Assembly: GCA_947649215.1 (NCBI GenBank)
Contig: CANSQW010000015.1
Coordinates: 1 to 13,156 of the forward strand
DNA length: 13,156 bases
Reading direction: 5' to 3'
Source of the DNA: an uncultured bacterium
GTDB lineage: Bacteria; Actinomycetota; Coriobacteriia; Coriobacteriales; Eggerthellaceae
Under the pieces are notes generated by a model. The model worked only from the letters and a program-made list of their open reading frames with translations, was not told the DNA's origin and searched no databases. Shown piece after piece: positions 1 to 6,792 of the stretch (within the stretch, counting starts at the first letter, position 1; every line of letters begins with the position of its first letter). The position numbers and the translations under genes were made by a program.

Positions 1-51
1 GAGATCTACACTAGATCGCTCGTCGGCAGCGTCAGATGTGTTAAGAGACAG
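1..51 (+). other. Illumina Nextera i5 adapter (non-genomic)
   Basis: The contig begins with the tail of the Illumina P5 oligo (GAGATCTACAC, 1-11). Next comes the 8-base index TAGATCGC (12-19), which is the Nextera i5 index 501. The Nextera read-1 sequence and Tn5 mosaic end occupy 20-51. One A of the mosaic end is missing: the sequence reads GATGTGTTAAGAGACAG where GATGTGTATAAGAGACAG is expected. This order of elements does not occur naturally, so it is untrimmed library sequence and any reading frame crossing it is meaningless. The true genomic sequence starts at or after position 52. Confidence 0.97.
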
Positions 52-84
52 CCTCTGCGCGAGGATGAGCCCCTCGCGCAGAGG
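52..84. repeat. Perfect 13-bp hairpin abutting the adapter
   Basis: CCTCTGCGCGAGG (52-64) and CCTCGCGCAGAGG (72-84) are exact reverse complements separated by the 7-base loop ATGAGCC. No run of T follows on either strand, so it is not a standard intrinsic terminator. The left arm starts exactly at the end of the adapter. That coincidence suggests a fold-back library artefact in which 52-71 is a false inverted copy. A genuine hairpin at the end of a neighbouring transcription unit is the alternative. Confidence 0.75.
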
Positions 85-208
85 CGCGGGAAAGGGGAGC
101 GGCGCGCATGTCGGCTCGTAGACGTCCATGGAGCCATGGTACGCCGCCGACAGAGGGCGGAGGCGCGCCGCAGGGCGCTTCGTTTCCCGATCGTGCATCC
201 GCGGTGCC

Positions 209-382
209 GCAAAGTGGCCAAAAACCACGACTTGAAGACACAAAAAGGCCGAATAACCGCCCCCCACCCCGCGAAAAAGCAGGGAGGCGTCCCGCGCCCA
301 GGGCTTTCGCCCCCCGCCCCTGGAGCGGGGACGCTGGCGGGCCTCGAAAACGTCGTCAAGTCGTCGTTTTTGGCCACTTTGC
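209..382. repeat. Fold-back (MITE-like or large cruciform) element
   Basis: Two 29-base arms, 211-239 (starting AAAGTGGCCAAAAAC) and 352-380 (ending GTTTTTGGCCACTTT), are reverse complements with 27 of 29 positions matching. The match continues two bases outward to 209 and 382. Nested inside are further matching arms: GCGTCCC (287-293) with GGGACGC (328-334), and CCAGGG (298-303) with CCCTGG (318-323). The whole could fold into one long cruciform or RNA stem. It encodes nothing. No target-site duplication is visible at its ends, so a mobile origin is only a possibility. A dispersed intergenic repeat family of this genome is the other reading. Confidence 0.65.
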
Positions 383-496
383 ACGCGCGTCTCGCGCAAG
401 GCGCCCGATTTCCCCGCCCTGCGACCGCCGCCGAGCACCTCCGGCGTCCTGCGGCGAGTCTAGCGACTCCTCCCGTTCGCAGCGCGCCGGCATCCC

Positions 497-502
497 TATA
501 AT
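497..502 (+). promoter_or_regulatory. -10 box of the helicase promoter
   Basis: TATAAT at 497-502 is an exact sigma-70-type -10 consensus inside otherwise very GC-rich DNA. It lies about 38 bases before the ATG at 540, which predicts a leader of roughly 30 bases. The -35 region (around 474-480, GTTCGC or overlapping) is a poor match to TTGACA. Confidence 0.6.
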
Positions 503-539
503 AGAAGGCTACCCACACGCCCTGGCCCGAGGAGCCGCC

Positions 540-3176
540 ATGCCCACCGAAGAACCCGCCTACGAGCTGCCCGACCCCACGGCCGCGCCCGACGCCCCCG
601 ACGCCGGCCCCGCGCCGGACGACCCCTTCGCCCCCGGCTCCCTCGGCTGGCTGCTGCCCTGGGCCGAGACGGGCGAGGGCGACGTGCTCGACGCCTCCGA
701 GGCGCTCGAGGTGTTCCTCGGCTGGGCGGAGTCGCGCGGCCTGGAGCTCTGGCCTCACCAGGAGGACGCGCTCATGGACCTGGCCGTGGGCGACTCGGTC
801 ATCCTGGGAACGCCCACCGGCTCGGGCAAGTCGATGGTGGCGCTCGGCCTGTGCTTCATGGCGCTGGCCACGGGCCGCACCGCCTACTACACCGCGCCCA
901 TCAAGGCGCTCGTCAACGAGAAGTTCTTCGCTATGACCGACATCCTCGGCCGCGAGAACGTGGGCATGATCACCGGCGACACCACCATCAACACCGACGC
1001 GCCCGTCATCTGCTGCACCGCCGAGATCCTGGCCAACCAGGCCCTGCGCGAGGGCGCGGCGTCGAAGGTGGGCTGCGTCGCCATGGACGAGTTTCACTTC
1101 TACGCCGACCCCGACCGCGGCTGGGCCTGGCAGGTGCCGCTGCTCACGCTCCCCCGCGCGCAGTTCCTGCTGATGAGCGCCACGCTCGGTGACGTCAGCT
1201 CCATCGCGGCTGACCTCCGGGAGCGCACCGGCCGCCCCGTCGACGTCATCGCCGACGCGCCGCGCCCCGTGCCGCTGGCCTACGAGTACTCCCTCGAGCC
1301 GCTCGAGGCCACCGTCGAGCTGGCCCTGCGCAAGGGCGAGGCGCCGCTCTACCTGGTGCACTTCTCCCAAGACGCGGCGCTCGCCTCGGCCCAGTCGCTC
1401 GCCAGCTACGGCGTGGCCACCAAGGAGCAGCGCGAGGCCGTGAAGCAGGCCGTGAAGGGCACGCGCTTCACCACCGCCTTCGGCAAGATCCTCCAGCGGC
1501 TGCTCGGCTGCGGCGTGGGCGTGCACCACGCAGGCATGCTGCCACGCTACCGCCTGCTCGTGGAGAAGCTGGCCCAGCAGGGGCTTCTGCCCGTCATCTG
1601 CGGCACCGACACGCTCGGCGTGGGCATCAACGTGCCCATCCACACGGTGGTGCTCACCCAGCTGACGAAGTTCGACGGCCACCACATGCGCCGCCTGCGC
1701 GCCCGCGAGTTCCACCAGATAGCCGGCCGCGCCGGACGCAGCGGCTTCGACACCGAGGGCCTGGTCATCGCGCTCGCCCCCGAGCACGAGATCGAGAACC
1801 ACCGCGCCCAGGTGAAGGCCGCGGGCGACCCGAAGAAGCTGCGCAAGCTCAAGAAGAAGCAGCCGCCCGAGGGCTTCGTGAGCTGGGACGAGAAGACGTT
1901 CACGCATCTGGTGGAGAAGGCGCCGGAGAAGCTCACGCCCCGCATGCGCATCACGCACTCGATGGTGCTGGCCGTGGTCTCGCGCGGCGGCGACGCGCGG
2001 GCCGCCGTGCGCCAGCTCATCGCCGACTCGGCCCAGGAGCCTGCGGAGAAGGCGGCCCTCATGGCGCGCGCCGACGAGATATTCGCCACCCTCATCGAGG
2101 CGGGCGTGGTGGAGCGGCGCGAGGGCGCGGGCGAGGGCGGCGCCGACGAGTACCTGCTGACCGTCGACCTGCCGGAGGACTTCACCCTCGACCAGCCGCT
2201 CTCCCCCTTCCTGCTGGCCGCGCTCGACCTGCTCGACCGCGACGATCCCGACTACGCCCTGGACGTCATCTCCCTCGTGGAGGCCACGCTGGAAAACCCG
2301 CGCCAGGTGCTGCGCGCCCAGGAGCGCAAGGCGAAGGACGCGGCCATGGCCGAGATGAAGGCCGACGGCGTGGAGTACGAGGAGAGACTCGAGCGCCTGG
2401 CGGAGGTCACCTACCCGCGCCCGCTTGAGGACCTGCTCGCGCACGCCTTCGGCCTCTACTGCCAGACGGTGCCGTGGGCGCGCGACTACGAGCTGGAGCC
2501 CAAGAGCGTGCTGCGCGACATGGTGGAGACGGTGAGCGACTTCAAGACCTACGTGGGCCGCTACGGCATCGCCAAGTCGGAGGGGACGCTGCTGCGCTAC
2601 CTGTCGGACGCCTTCCGCGTGCTCGACCGCACCATTCCGCCGGCCGCGCGCGACGAACGGCTCCAGGACGTAGTGGCGTGGCTCGGGTTCCTCGTGCGCT
2701 CCACCGACTCGAGCCTCATGGACGAGTGGGCCGCCTCAGGCGAGCTGCCGGACGTCGCGCCGCCCACAGACGCCGACGCCGTGGTGGCCGACCGCCGCGG
2801 CCTGCGCGTGCTCGTGCGCAACGCGCTCTTCGCCCGCGTGCGGCTGGCCTCCCAGGGACGCGCCGCCGACCTGGGGCGCCTCGACGGCGAGTGGGGGTTC
2901 GGCGAGCGCCGCTGGCAGGACGCGCTCGACGCCTACTTCGACGCGCACGAGGCCATCGGCATCGACGCCGACGCGCGCTCGGCCGCCTACCTGGAGATCG
3001 ACGAGTCGCCGGAGCGCGCCGAGCGCCTCTGGCGCGTGCGCCAGGTGTTCGCCGACGAGGCGGGCGACCGCGACTTCCAGATCGTCGCCGCGGTGGACTT
3101 GGACGCCACGCAAGAAGCCGGCGAGGCGGTCTTTCGCGACTACCGCGTCGGCTTCATCGAGGACCTGCTGGACTAA
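540..3176 (+). CDS. Ski2-like DEAD/DEAH-box helicase with DUF3516-type C-terminus
   Basis: Protein of 878 residues, an ATP-dependent superfamily 2 helicase of the Ski2/Mtr4 type, presumably acting on RNA in the cytoplasm. Visible motifs are the Q-like LWPHQ at 70-74, motif I TPTGSGKS (91-98), motif II DEFH (183-186), motif III SAT (213-215), HHAGM (329-333) and motif VI QIAGRAGRSG (393-402). The C-terminal half (about 450-878) is acidic and helical and resembles the region called DUF3516 in actinobacterial helicases. The ATG at 540 was chosen because GAGGAG lies just upstream, a TATAAT box lies at 497, and the sequence before it is low-complexity Arg/Pro. The N-terminal 30 residues are Pro/Asp-rich linker. 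Nearly all codons end in G or C, typical of a resident core gene. RNA processing or decay is the likely role by family, but this is not shown here. Confidence 0.93.
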   Translation: MPTEEPAYELPDPTAAPDAPDAGPAPDDPFAPGSLGWLLPWAETGEGDVLDASEALEVFLGWAESRGLELWPHQEDALMDLAVGDSVILGTPTGSGKSMVALGLCFMALATGRTAYYTAPIKALVNEKFFAMTDILGRENVGMITGDTTINTDAPVICCTAEILANQALREGAASKVGCVAMDEFHFYADPDRGWAWQVPLLTLPRAQFLLMSATLGDVSSIAADLRERTGRPVDVIADAPRPVPLAYEYSLEPLEATVELALRKGEAPLYLVHFSQDAALASAQSLASYGVATKEQREAVKQAVKGTRFTTAFGKILQRLLGCGVGVHHAGMLPRYRLLVEKLAQQGLLPVICGTDTLGVGINVPIHTVVLTQLTKFDGHHMRRLRAREFHQIAGRAGRSGFDTEGLVIALAPEHEIENHRAQVKAAGDPKKLRKLKKKQPPEGFVSWDEKTFTHLVEKAPEKLTPRMRITHSMVLAVVSRGGDARAAVRQLIADSAQEPAEKAALMARADEIFATLIEAGVVERREGAGEGGADEYLLTVDLPEDFTLDQPLSPFLLAALDLLDRDDPDYALDVISLVEATLENPRQVLRAQERKAKDAAMAEMKADGVEYEERLERLAEVTYPRPLEDLLAHAFGLYCQTVPWARDYELEPKSVLRDMVETVSDFKTYVGRYGIAKSEGTLLRYLSDAFRVLDRTIPPAARDERLQDVVAWLGFLVRSTDSSLMDEWAASGELPDVAPPTDADAVVADRRGLRVLVRNALFARVRLASQGRAADLGRLDGEWGFGERRWQDALDAYFDAHEAIGIDADARSAAYLEIDESPERAERLWRVRQVFADEAGDRDFQIVAAVDLDATQEAGEAVFRDYRVGFIEDLLD

Positions 3177-3202
3177 CGATCCGTCTGCGTCCACGCGAAC
3201 GA

Positions 3203-3219
3203 GCGCCAGGAATAGGCGC
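3203..3219. terminator. Weak hairpin between convergent genes
   Basis: GCGCC (3203-3207) pairs with GGCGC (3215-3219) around a 7-base loop. It lies in the 44-base gap between the convergent ends of the helicase and ATPase genes. There is no T run on either strand and the stem is only 5 bp, so a terminator role is a guess from position. Confidence 0.25.
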
Positions 3220-3220
3220 G

Positions 3221-4483
3221 CTACTCCCCTAAGAGCCACTCCCCCACCTCTTGGACGCGGATGCCCATGGAGGTGAGGCCGACGACCAGGGGGTCGCGCG
3301 TGAGGAGGAGCTTCGGGAAGGAGTCGTGCACCGCCTCGAGCGGTGCGAGCTCGCGCTCCCGCGTCCGATCGTCGAGGAGCGAGTCACACACCTGGACGTA
3401 GAGCCGCTCGGGCCCGCGCTCGGCGACGAAGTCCACCTCTGCGGCAGGCAGCTTTCCCACCGACACCCGAAAGCCGCGACGCAAAAGCTCGGCATGGACG
3501 ACACCCTCTAGCTGGAATCCCACGTCACGCACCGCGAATCCGATCTCGCGGTTACGCAGCCCCGTGTCAGGCGCGTAGAACTTCCTCTGCGGCTGCAGCA
3601 CCCTCTTGCCCGCCAGGCCGTGCTCCTCGCAGGGGTAGACGAGGAAGGCGCGCCTAAGGGCGTCAAGATACGACTCCACCGTCTCGGCACTCGTCTTACG
3701 TCCGGCACTCGTGAGGAACCCCGCCACACGGTTCACGGAGAAGAGGTTGCCCGACGTGGAGTACACGTAACGCACGATCTTCTCGAGGAGCGCGATGTCG
3801 CGGATGCCGAAGCGCTTGGCCACGTCGTTGAGCAGCACCGTGTCATGCACCGCGGTTAGCTCCCGCAGCACGGTGGCCTCATCGACAGATGCCGCCGTAA
3901 AGAGAACCGGCATCCCCCCGTAGCGTAGGTAGAGGGCGAGCCGCTGCGCATCATCGAGCTCTCGCACCTCCCGGGCGAAGCCCGTTGGAAGCTCCTCCGC
4001 GAAGCGGCTGTACTCCCCCAGCGAGAGGGGGAAGACGGGAATCTCCACGTAACGGCCCGACAGGTAGGTGGACAGGTCGGTCGAGAGCATGAACGCGTTC
4101 GAGCCCGTCAGGTACACGTCGGTCGCCGGCTGGGCGTGGAGTCGACGAACCACCCTCTCCCATCCGGGAACCTCCTGCACCTCGTCTATGAATACGTAGA
4201 GGCGGTGGTGCGGATCCGCGGCGGCGAACGCATTGCGCAGCATCTCGTCGAGCCACTCGGCCGTGGGCTGAAGGGGCACGTCGAACCCCTCCAGGCTCAG
4301 GTAGAGGAGGTTGGTCGCAGGCACGCCCTCGACCGCCAGGTCGGCGGCCAGCATCTTGAGGAGCGATGACTTCCCGCAGCGCCGCACCCCGGTGAGCACC
4401 TTGATGAGCGGCACGCCGAGGTAGGATCGAAGCAACGCATCGTAAACCGGGCGACGAACGAGGGGATCGATATCAACGGTCAT
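3221..4483 (-). CDS. AAA_14 / DUF4143 family ATPase
   Basis: Protein of 420 residues with the two-part layout of the widespread AAA_14-DUF4143 proteins, whose cellular role is unknown. The N-terminal ATPase has Walker A GVRRCGKS (32-39), Walker B ending in DE (100-101), a sensor-1-like LTGSNA (125-130) and a likely arginine finger in SGRY (R144). The C-terminal part (about 210-410) carries EVDF (349-352) followed by YVQVC (362-366). This corresponds to the PD-(D/E)xK-like core of DUF4143, with Q-x-C where an active nuclease has E-x-K, so nuclease activity is doubtful. The ATG at 4483 has AAGGAGT 8 bases upstream (4491-4497). The gene stands alone: it converges on the helicase and is separated from the chaperone gene by an AT-rich control region with two palindromes. 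It looks like a cargo or accessory gene. Confidence 0.9.
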   Translation of the reverse strand: MTVDIDPLVRRPVYDALLRSYLGVPLIKVLTGVRRCGKSSLLKMLAADLAVEGVPATNLLYLSLEGFDVPLQPTAEWLDEMLRNAFAAADPHHRLYVFIDEVQEVPGWERVVRRLHAQPATDVYLTGSNAFMLSTDLSTYLSGRYVEIPVFPLSLGEYSRFAEELPTGFAREVRELDDAQRLALYLRYGGMPVLFTAASVDEATVLRELTAVHDTVLLNDVAKRFGIRDIALLEKIVRYVYSTSGNLFSVNRVAGFLTSAGRKTSAETVESYLDALRRAFLVYPCEEHGLAGKRVLQPQRKFYAPDTGLRNREIGFAVRDVGFQLEGVVHAELLRRGFRVSVGKLPAAEVDFVAERGPERLYVQVCDSLLDDRTRERELAPLEAVHDSFPKLLLTRDPLVVGLTSMGIRVQEVGEWLLGE

Positions 4484-4493
4484 GGCAAGTACT

Positions 4494-4527
4494 CCTTATA
4501 CTTTCAAATACATTCGAAAGTATAAGG
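4494..4527. promoter_or_regulatory. Palindromic operator 1 of the ATPase gene
   Basis: A 34-bp near-perfect palindrome: the left arm CCTTATACTTTCAAAT (4494-4509) matches the complement of the right arm (4512-4527) at 15 of 16 positions around a central AC. It covers the predicted -10 box and reaches into the AAGG of the ribosome binding site. A protein bound here would block both transcription and perhaps translation. It shares the core ACTTTCAAATACATT-GAAAGT with the second palindrome, differing at one base. Confidence 0.7.
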
Positions 4528-4548
4528 TAATTATTTAAAAACTTTCAA
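4519..4548 (-). promoter_or_regulatory. Promoter of the ATPase gene
   Basis: Read on the minus strand, TTGAAA (4543-4548) and TATACT (4519-4524) are separated by 18 bases, a good sigma-70-type promoter. The -35 lies in palindrome 2 and the -10 in palindrome 1. Transcription would start near 4512, giving a leader of about 28 bases before the ATG at 4483. Confidence 0.6.
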
Positions 4549-4565
4549 ATACATTTGAAAGTTTT
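4538..4565. promoter_or_regulatory. Palindromic operator 2 of the ATPase gene
   Basis: A 28-bp palindrome with perfect 13-bp arms (4538-4550 and 4553-4565) around a central AC. It contains the predicted -35 hexamer. Its centre lies 41 bp from that of the first palindrome, about four helical turns, so both sites would face the same side of the DNA. Two copies of one palindromic core at a promoter are the hallmark of a repressor operator. No DNA-binding protein gene lies beside it in this window. Confidence 0.68.
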
Positions 4566-4628
4566 ACTGCTCCGTAGACACAAAGATGGGAGACGTGCGA
4601 GCGCAACAGGCCGTGGATGCGGCAGAGA

Positions 4629-5222
4629 TCAGCCATCCTCACAGGAGAGGGCTGCCATGGCAACGGCCAGAGCGTACCAGTCATCACCGCCGTCGCGGGC
4701 GATGCGGGCCGCCTGGGCCGCCCAGCGGGCCGGGTGCGCGCGCAGGAAGACGCCAGCCGCGCTTGCATCCACCGTCGATGCGGCCGCGCCCAGAAGGAAC
4801 GCCGCGAAGGCGCACTCGACGCCCAGGGAGTCAGGGTGGACGGAGGCGCGTACCGCAGGCGTGAGGGCTAGACGCTCCCAGTCGAAGCCAGCGGCGCGAT
4901 AGGCAGCCGAGACACGGCGAGTCGCGGCATCGCCCGTGACGGAGAACACCCAGGCGCCTCCCTCGTAGCGTGCATCGCGGATCGCCTGCTCCCACAAGGG
5001 CGCGTAGACCGGCGCGCAGGCGACTGCCACGCGCTCGTGGAAGCGCCGCCTCGCCGCTCCGACGTCGGCAGCCGACGCACGGCACGCCGCCGAGACCGGC
5101 AGGCCGGCGGCGCCAGCCAGCGCAAACAGCGCCTCGAGAGACGCGCCGTCCGGCGGAATCAGCAGGAACCCGGCCGCAGCCGCCAGGGCCGCGCCGCGCT
5201 CGCGGGCATCGATCAGATCCAT
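4629..5222 (-). CDS. TorD/DmsD-like molybdoenzyme assembly chaperone
   Basis: Protein of 197 residues, the usual size for the TorD/NarJ chaperone family. These all-helical cytoplasmic proteins bind the Tat signal peptide of a molybdoenzyme and hold it for cofactor insertion. Visible family features are the P-x-Y-x-x-L-W segment (71-77), HPDSLGVECAF (129-139), matching the PDH-L-x-x-E-x-x-F signature with Ser for the usual His, and a C-terminal FLRAHPARW (159-167) followed by a DWYALA helix. The ATG at 5222 has GAGGAG upstream. Longer in-frame starts would run into the end of the membrane-subunit gene and add a nonsensical Cys/Trp-rich stretch. It is the last gene of the operon, 82 bases after the NrfD-type gene and separated from it by a strong hairpin, consistent with lower expression than the structural subunits. 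Its client should be the catalytic subunit encoded at 6793-9891. Confidence 0.85.
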   Translation of the reverse strand: MDLIDARERGAALAAAAGFLLIPPDGASLEALFALAGAAGLPVSAACRASAADVGAARRRFHERVAVACAPVYAPLWEQAIRDARYEGGAWVFSVTGDAATRRVSAAYRAAGFDWERLALTPAVRASVHPDSLGVECAFAAFLLGAAASTVDASAAGVFLRAHPARWAAQAARIARDGGDDWYALAVAMAALSCEDG

Positions 5223-5245
5223 AGGCTGCTCCTCGAGAAGAAGGG

Positions 5246-5273
5246 CCGGGGCGCAGGAGGGAGGGCGCCCCGG
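5246..5273 (-). other. Intercistronic hairpin before the chaperone gene
   Basis: CCGGGGCGC (5246-5254) and GCGCCCCGG (5265-5273) form a perfect 9-bp GC stem with a 10-base purine-rich loop (pyrimidine-rich in the minus-strand mRNA). It sits between the membrane-subunit stop and the chaperone ribosome binding site. No uridine tract follows, so partial termination or mRNA stabilisation of the upstream genes is more likely than full termination. Confidence 0.55.
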
Positions 5274-5304
5274 CAAACAGAGGGAGTCGGAAAAGGGAGG
5301 CGGG

Positions 5305-6147
5305 CTAGGACAAAGGCAGCGCCGCGCACACCACCAGATAGCGCAGCAGGAAACCGCCGACCAGCACGCCCAGCTCGGCGACAACCATAAGACCGCCCGG
5401 TACGCCGTTCCCGCGGCGCAGATCCGCCACGTTGGCCGCCAGGGGAAACGCCAGGCCCACGGTCACGAGCCCGACCCAAAAGACAGTGGCGTAGCGGCCG
5501 GCCAGGAGCGACTGGACGGTCGCGTCCCCCACAGGACCGCCCTGGGTGGTAGTCAGCAGCAAGAGCACTAGCACCAGCTCGACGGCGGGCAGCGCGATGC
5601 GGGTGCGCGCGAGCATCTGCCGGACGCCGCGGCGCTCATCGGCGACGCAGGTTCCCACGAGCGCCACGGCGGCGATGCCCGTACCCGCGGCCGACACGAC
5701 GAACAGCACGGGCAGAATGGGCGTGTGCCACAGCGGGAACGTCTCGACGACGCCCAGCAGCACGCCGGTGTAGGCCGCCGTGGCAAGGGCCGCCGCCAGC
5801 CCCACAGCCTCGAGCCACACGGGCACCCGGCGCTTCGCCAGGTCGAGCACGAGCCCCGCCAGGCTCACTACCATGAAGGCGGACAAGATGACCACGCCCC
5901 AGCTCATCACCGATGACGCATTGCTCACCAGGTAGAGAAAGCGCAGCGGGTTGAGCATCCCAGCCCGTGCGTCCACCATGAGCAGGATCAAGCCGACACC
6001 GACGACGGCCGGCACCAGAATGCGCCCAGCCCGCAGTGTCTTGGGCGCATCGGGCGTCCGATGCGCTATGAGTACGGTGACCGCATAGGCGCCTGCGCCC
6101 AAGCCGGCCAGGAACAGGTATAGAACGATGGCGATTCCCCAGATCAT
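5305..6147 (-). CDS. NrfD/PsrC-type membrane subunit of molybdoenzyme complex
   Basis: Protein of 280 residues with about eight hydrophobic segments (roughly 2-27, 43-62, 82-104, 112-135, 140-168, 185-203, 217-239 and 252-276). It starts with YLFLAGLGAGAY (10-21), the glycine-rich first-helix signature of NrfD/PsrC/DmsC-like subunits, and contains PLRF, SNASSVMSWG and YTG-x-LL segments found in that family. It should anchor the complex in the cytoplasmic membrane and exchange electrons with menaquinol. The ATG follows the stop codon of the iron-sulfur subunit with no spacer; its ribosome binding site GGGGAGG lies inside the end of that gene, implying translational coupling. There are no haem-binding motifs. 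Identification to the NrfD superfamily is firm; the substrate class is not resolved. Confidence 0.92.
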   Translation of the reverse strand: MIWGIAIVLYLFLAGLGAGAYAVTVLIAHRTPDAPKTLRAGRILVPAVVGVGLILLMVDARAGMLNPLRFLYLVSNASSVMSWGVVILSAFMVVSLAGLVLDLAKRRVPVWLEAVGLAAALATAAYTGVLLGVVETFPLWHTPILPVLFVVSAAGTGIAAVALVGTCVADERRGVRQMLARTRIALPAVELVLVLLLLTTTQGGPVGDATVQSLLAGRYATVFWVGLVTVGLAFPLAANVADLRRGNGVPGGLMVVAELGVLVGGFLLRYLVVCAALPLS

Positions 6148-6783
6148 CTACGACCTCCCCTCATCGATGTTTCCGCCACGGCACACACCCGAGGCCTTCG
6201 GTGCGGCCAGCGTCTCAGAGAGCCCTACGTAGTACACGGCCACCTCACCGCCCAGCTCAGGTAGCAGGCGCTCGGCGTCCACCTCGGCCAGACGACGCGC
6301 TATGTCGCTTGCGGGGTCGCTGAGGTCACCGAACAGGCGCGACTTAGTGATGCAGGTGCTCACGCACTTGGGTTGCAGCCCCTGGGAGGAACGGTGGTAG
6401 CAGAAGGTGCACTTCCCCACCTCCCCTGTCTCATCGTCACACCAGCGCACCTGAAAGGGGCAGGCGGCCATGCAGTACTTGCAGCCGATGCAGCGGTCGG
6501 GATCAACCAGCACCACGCCGTCGTCGGCCACGAAGCTGGCGCCGGTCGGGCAGACGCTCACGCAGGGGGCGTCCGCACAGTGATTGCACAGCTTCGGGAG
6601 GTTCGCGCGGGACACGGCGGGATAGGTTCCCGCGTCCCAGGACTCCACCCACGTGCTGAAGCAGTCCCGCGGGGTCTCGTTCTCCATCTTGCACGCGACC
6701 GCACAGGCGTTGCAGCCGACGCAGGTCGACAGGTCTATCAACATGCCGAGGCGCGGCTCAGCAGAAACTCTTTCGTTCGCCAT
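6148..6783 (-). CDS. Four-cluster [4Fe-4S] electron-transfer subunit (DmsB/PhsB/TtrB-like)
   Basis: Protein of 211 residues carrying sixteen cysteines in the four-cluster pattern of molybdoenzyme B subunits. They are C21/24/27/31, C66/69/74/78, C98/101/104/108 and C125/128/140/144. The CVGCNACAVAC, CNHC...CVSVCPTG and CIGCKYCMAACPF motifs are all intact. It relays electrons between the NrfD-type membrane subunit and the catalytic subunit. It has no signal peptide, so like its homologues it would be carried across the membrane with the Tat-targeted catalytic partner. The ATG at 6783 has AGGAGG upstream, overlapping the stop of the catalytic gene, and the gap is only 9 bases. A C-terminal tail of about 65 residues after the last cysteine is somewhat variable and includes one extra cysteine (C201). 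Confidence 0.95.
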   Translation of the reverse strand: MANERVSAEPRLGMLIDLSTCVGCNACAVACKMENETPRDCFSTWVESWDAGTYPAVSRANLPKLCNHCADAPCVSVCPTGASFVADDGVVLVDPDRCIGCKYCMAACPFQVRWCDDETGEVGKCTFCYHRSSQGLQPKCVSTCITKSRLFGDLSDPASDIARRLAEVDAERLLPELGGEVAVYYVGLSETLAAPKASGVCRGGNIDEGRS

Positions 6784-6792
6784 GGGATCCTC

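Larger units (their letters stand above)
85..539. other. Non-coding region upstream of the helicase gene
   Basis: No credible gene was found in this stretch. Frames open here have no ribosome binding site and no recognisable protein content. The helicase frame is open upstream to position 108, but that part translates to an Arg/Pro/Ala-rich sequence unlike the helicase. The stretch holds a large fold-back element (209-382) and, near its end, a TATAAT box (497-502) placed to serve the helicase gene. Two CCATGG sites flank an AG dinucleotide near 128-141, which is probably chance. Confidence 0.7.

Noticed and set aside
108..539. N-terminal extension of the helicase
   Set aside because: The added 144 residues are Arg/Pro-rich, cross the fold-back element and the TATAAT box, and lack a ribosome binding site; ATG 540 has all the expected signals.
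6..2444. 812-residue open frame on the minus strand opposite the helicase
   Set aside because: It runs through the adapter, lies antisense to a clear helicase, and has the His/Arg/Ala/Gly-rich composition typical of shadow frames in high-GC DNA.
3203..3219. Strong bidirectional terminator between helicase and ATPase
   Set aside because: The stem is only 5 bp without any T run, so it is listed only as a weak hairpin.
5223..5384. Longer start for the TorD-like chaperone
   Set aside because: It would overlap the end of the membrane-subunit gene and add a Cys/Trp/Pro-rich sequence foreign to the family; ATG 5222 has a good GAGGAG.
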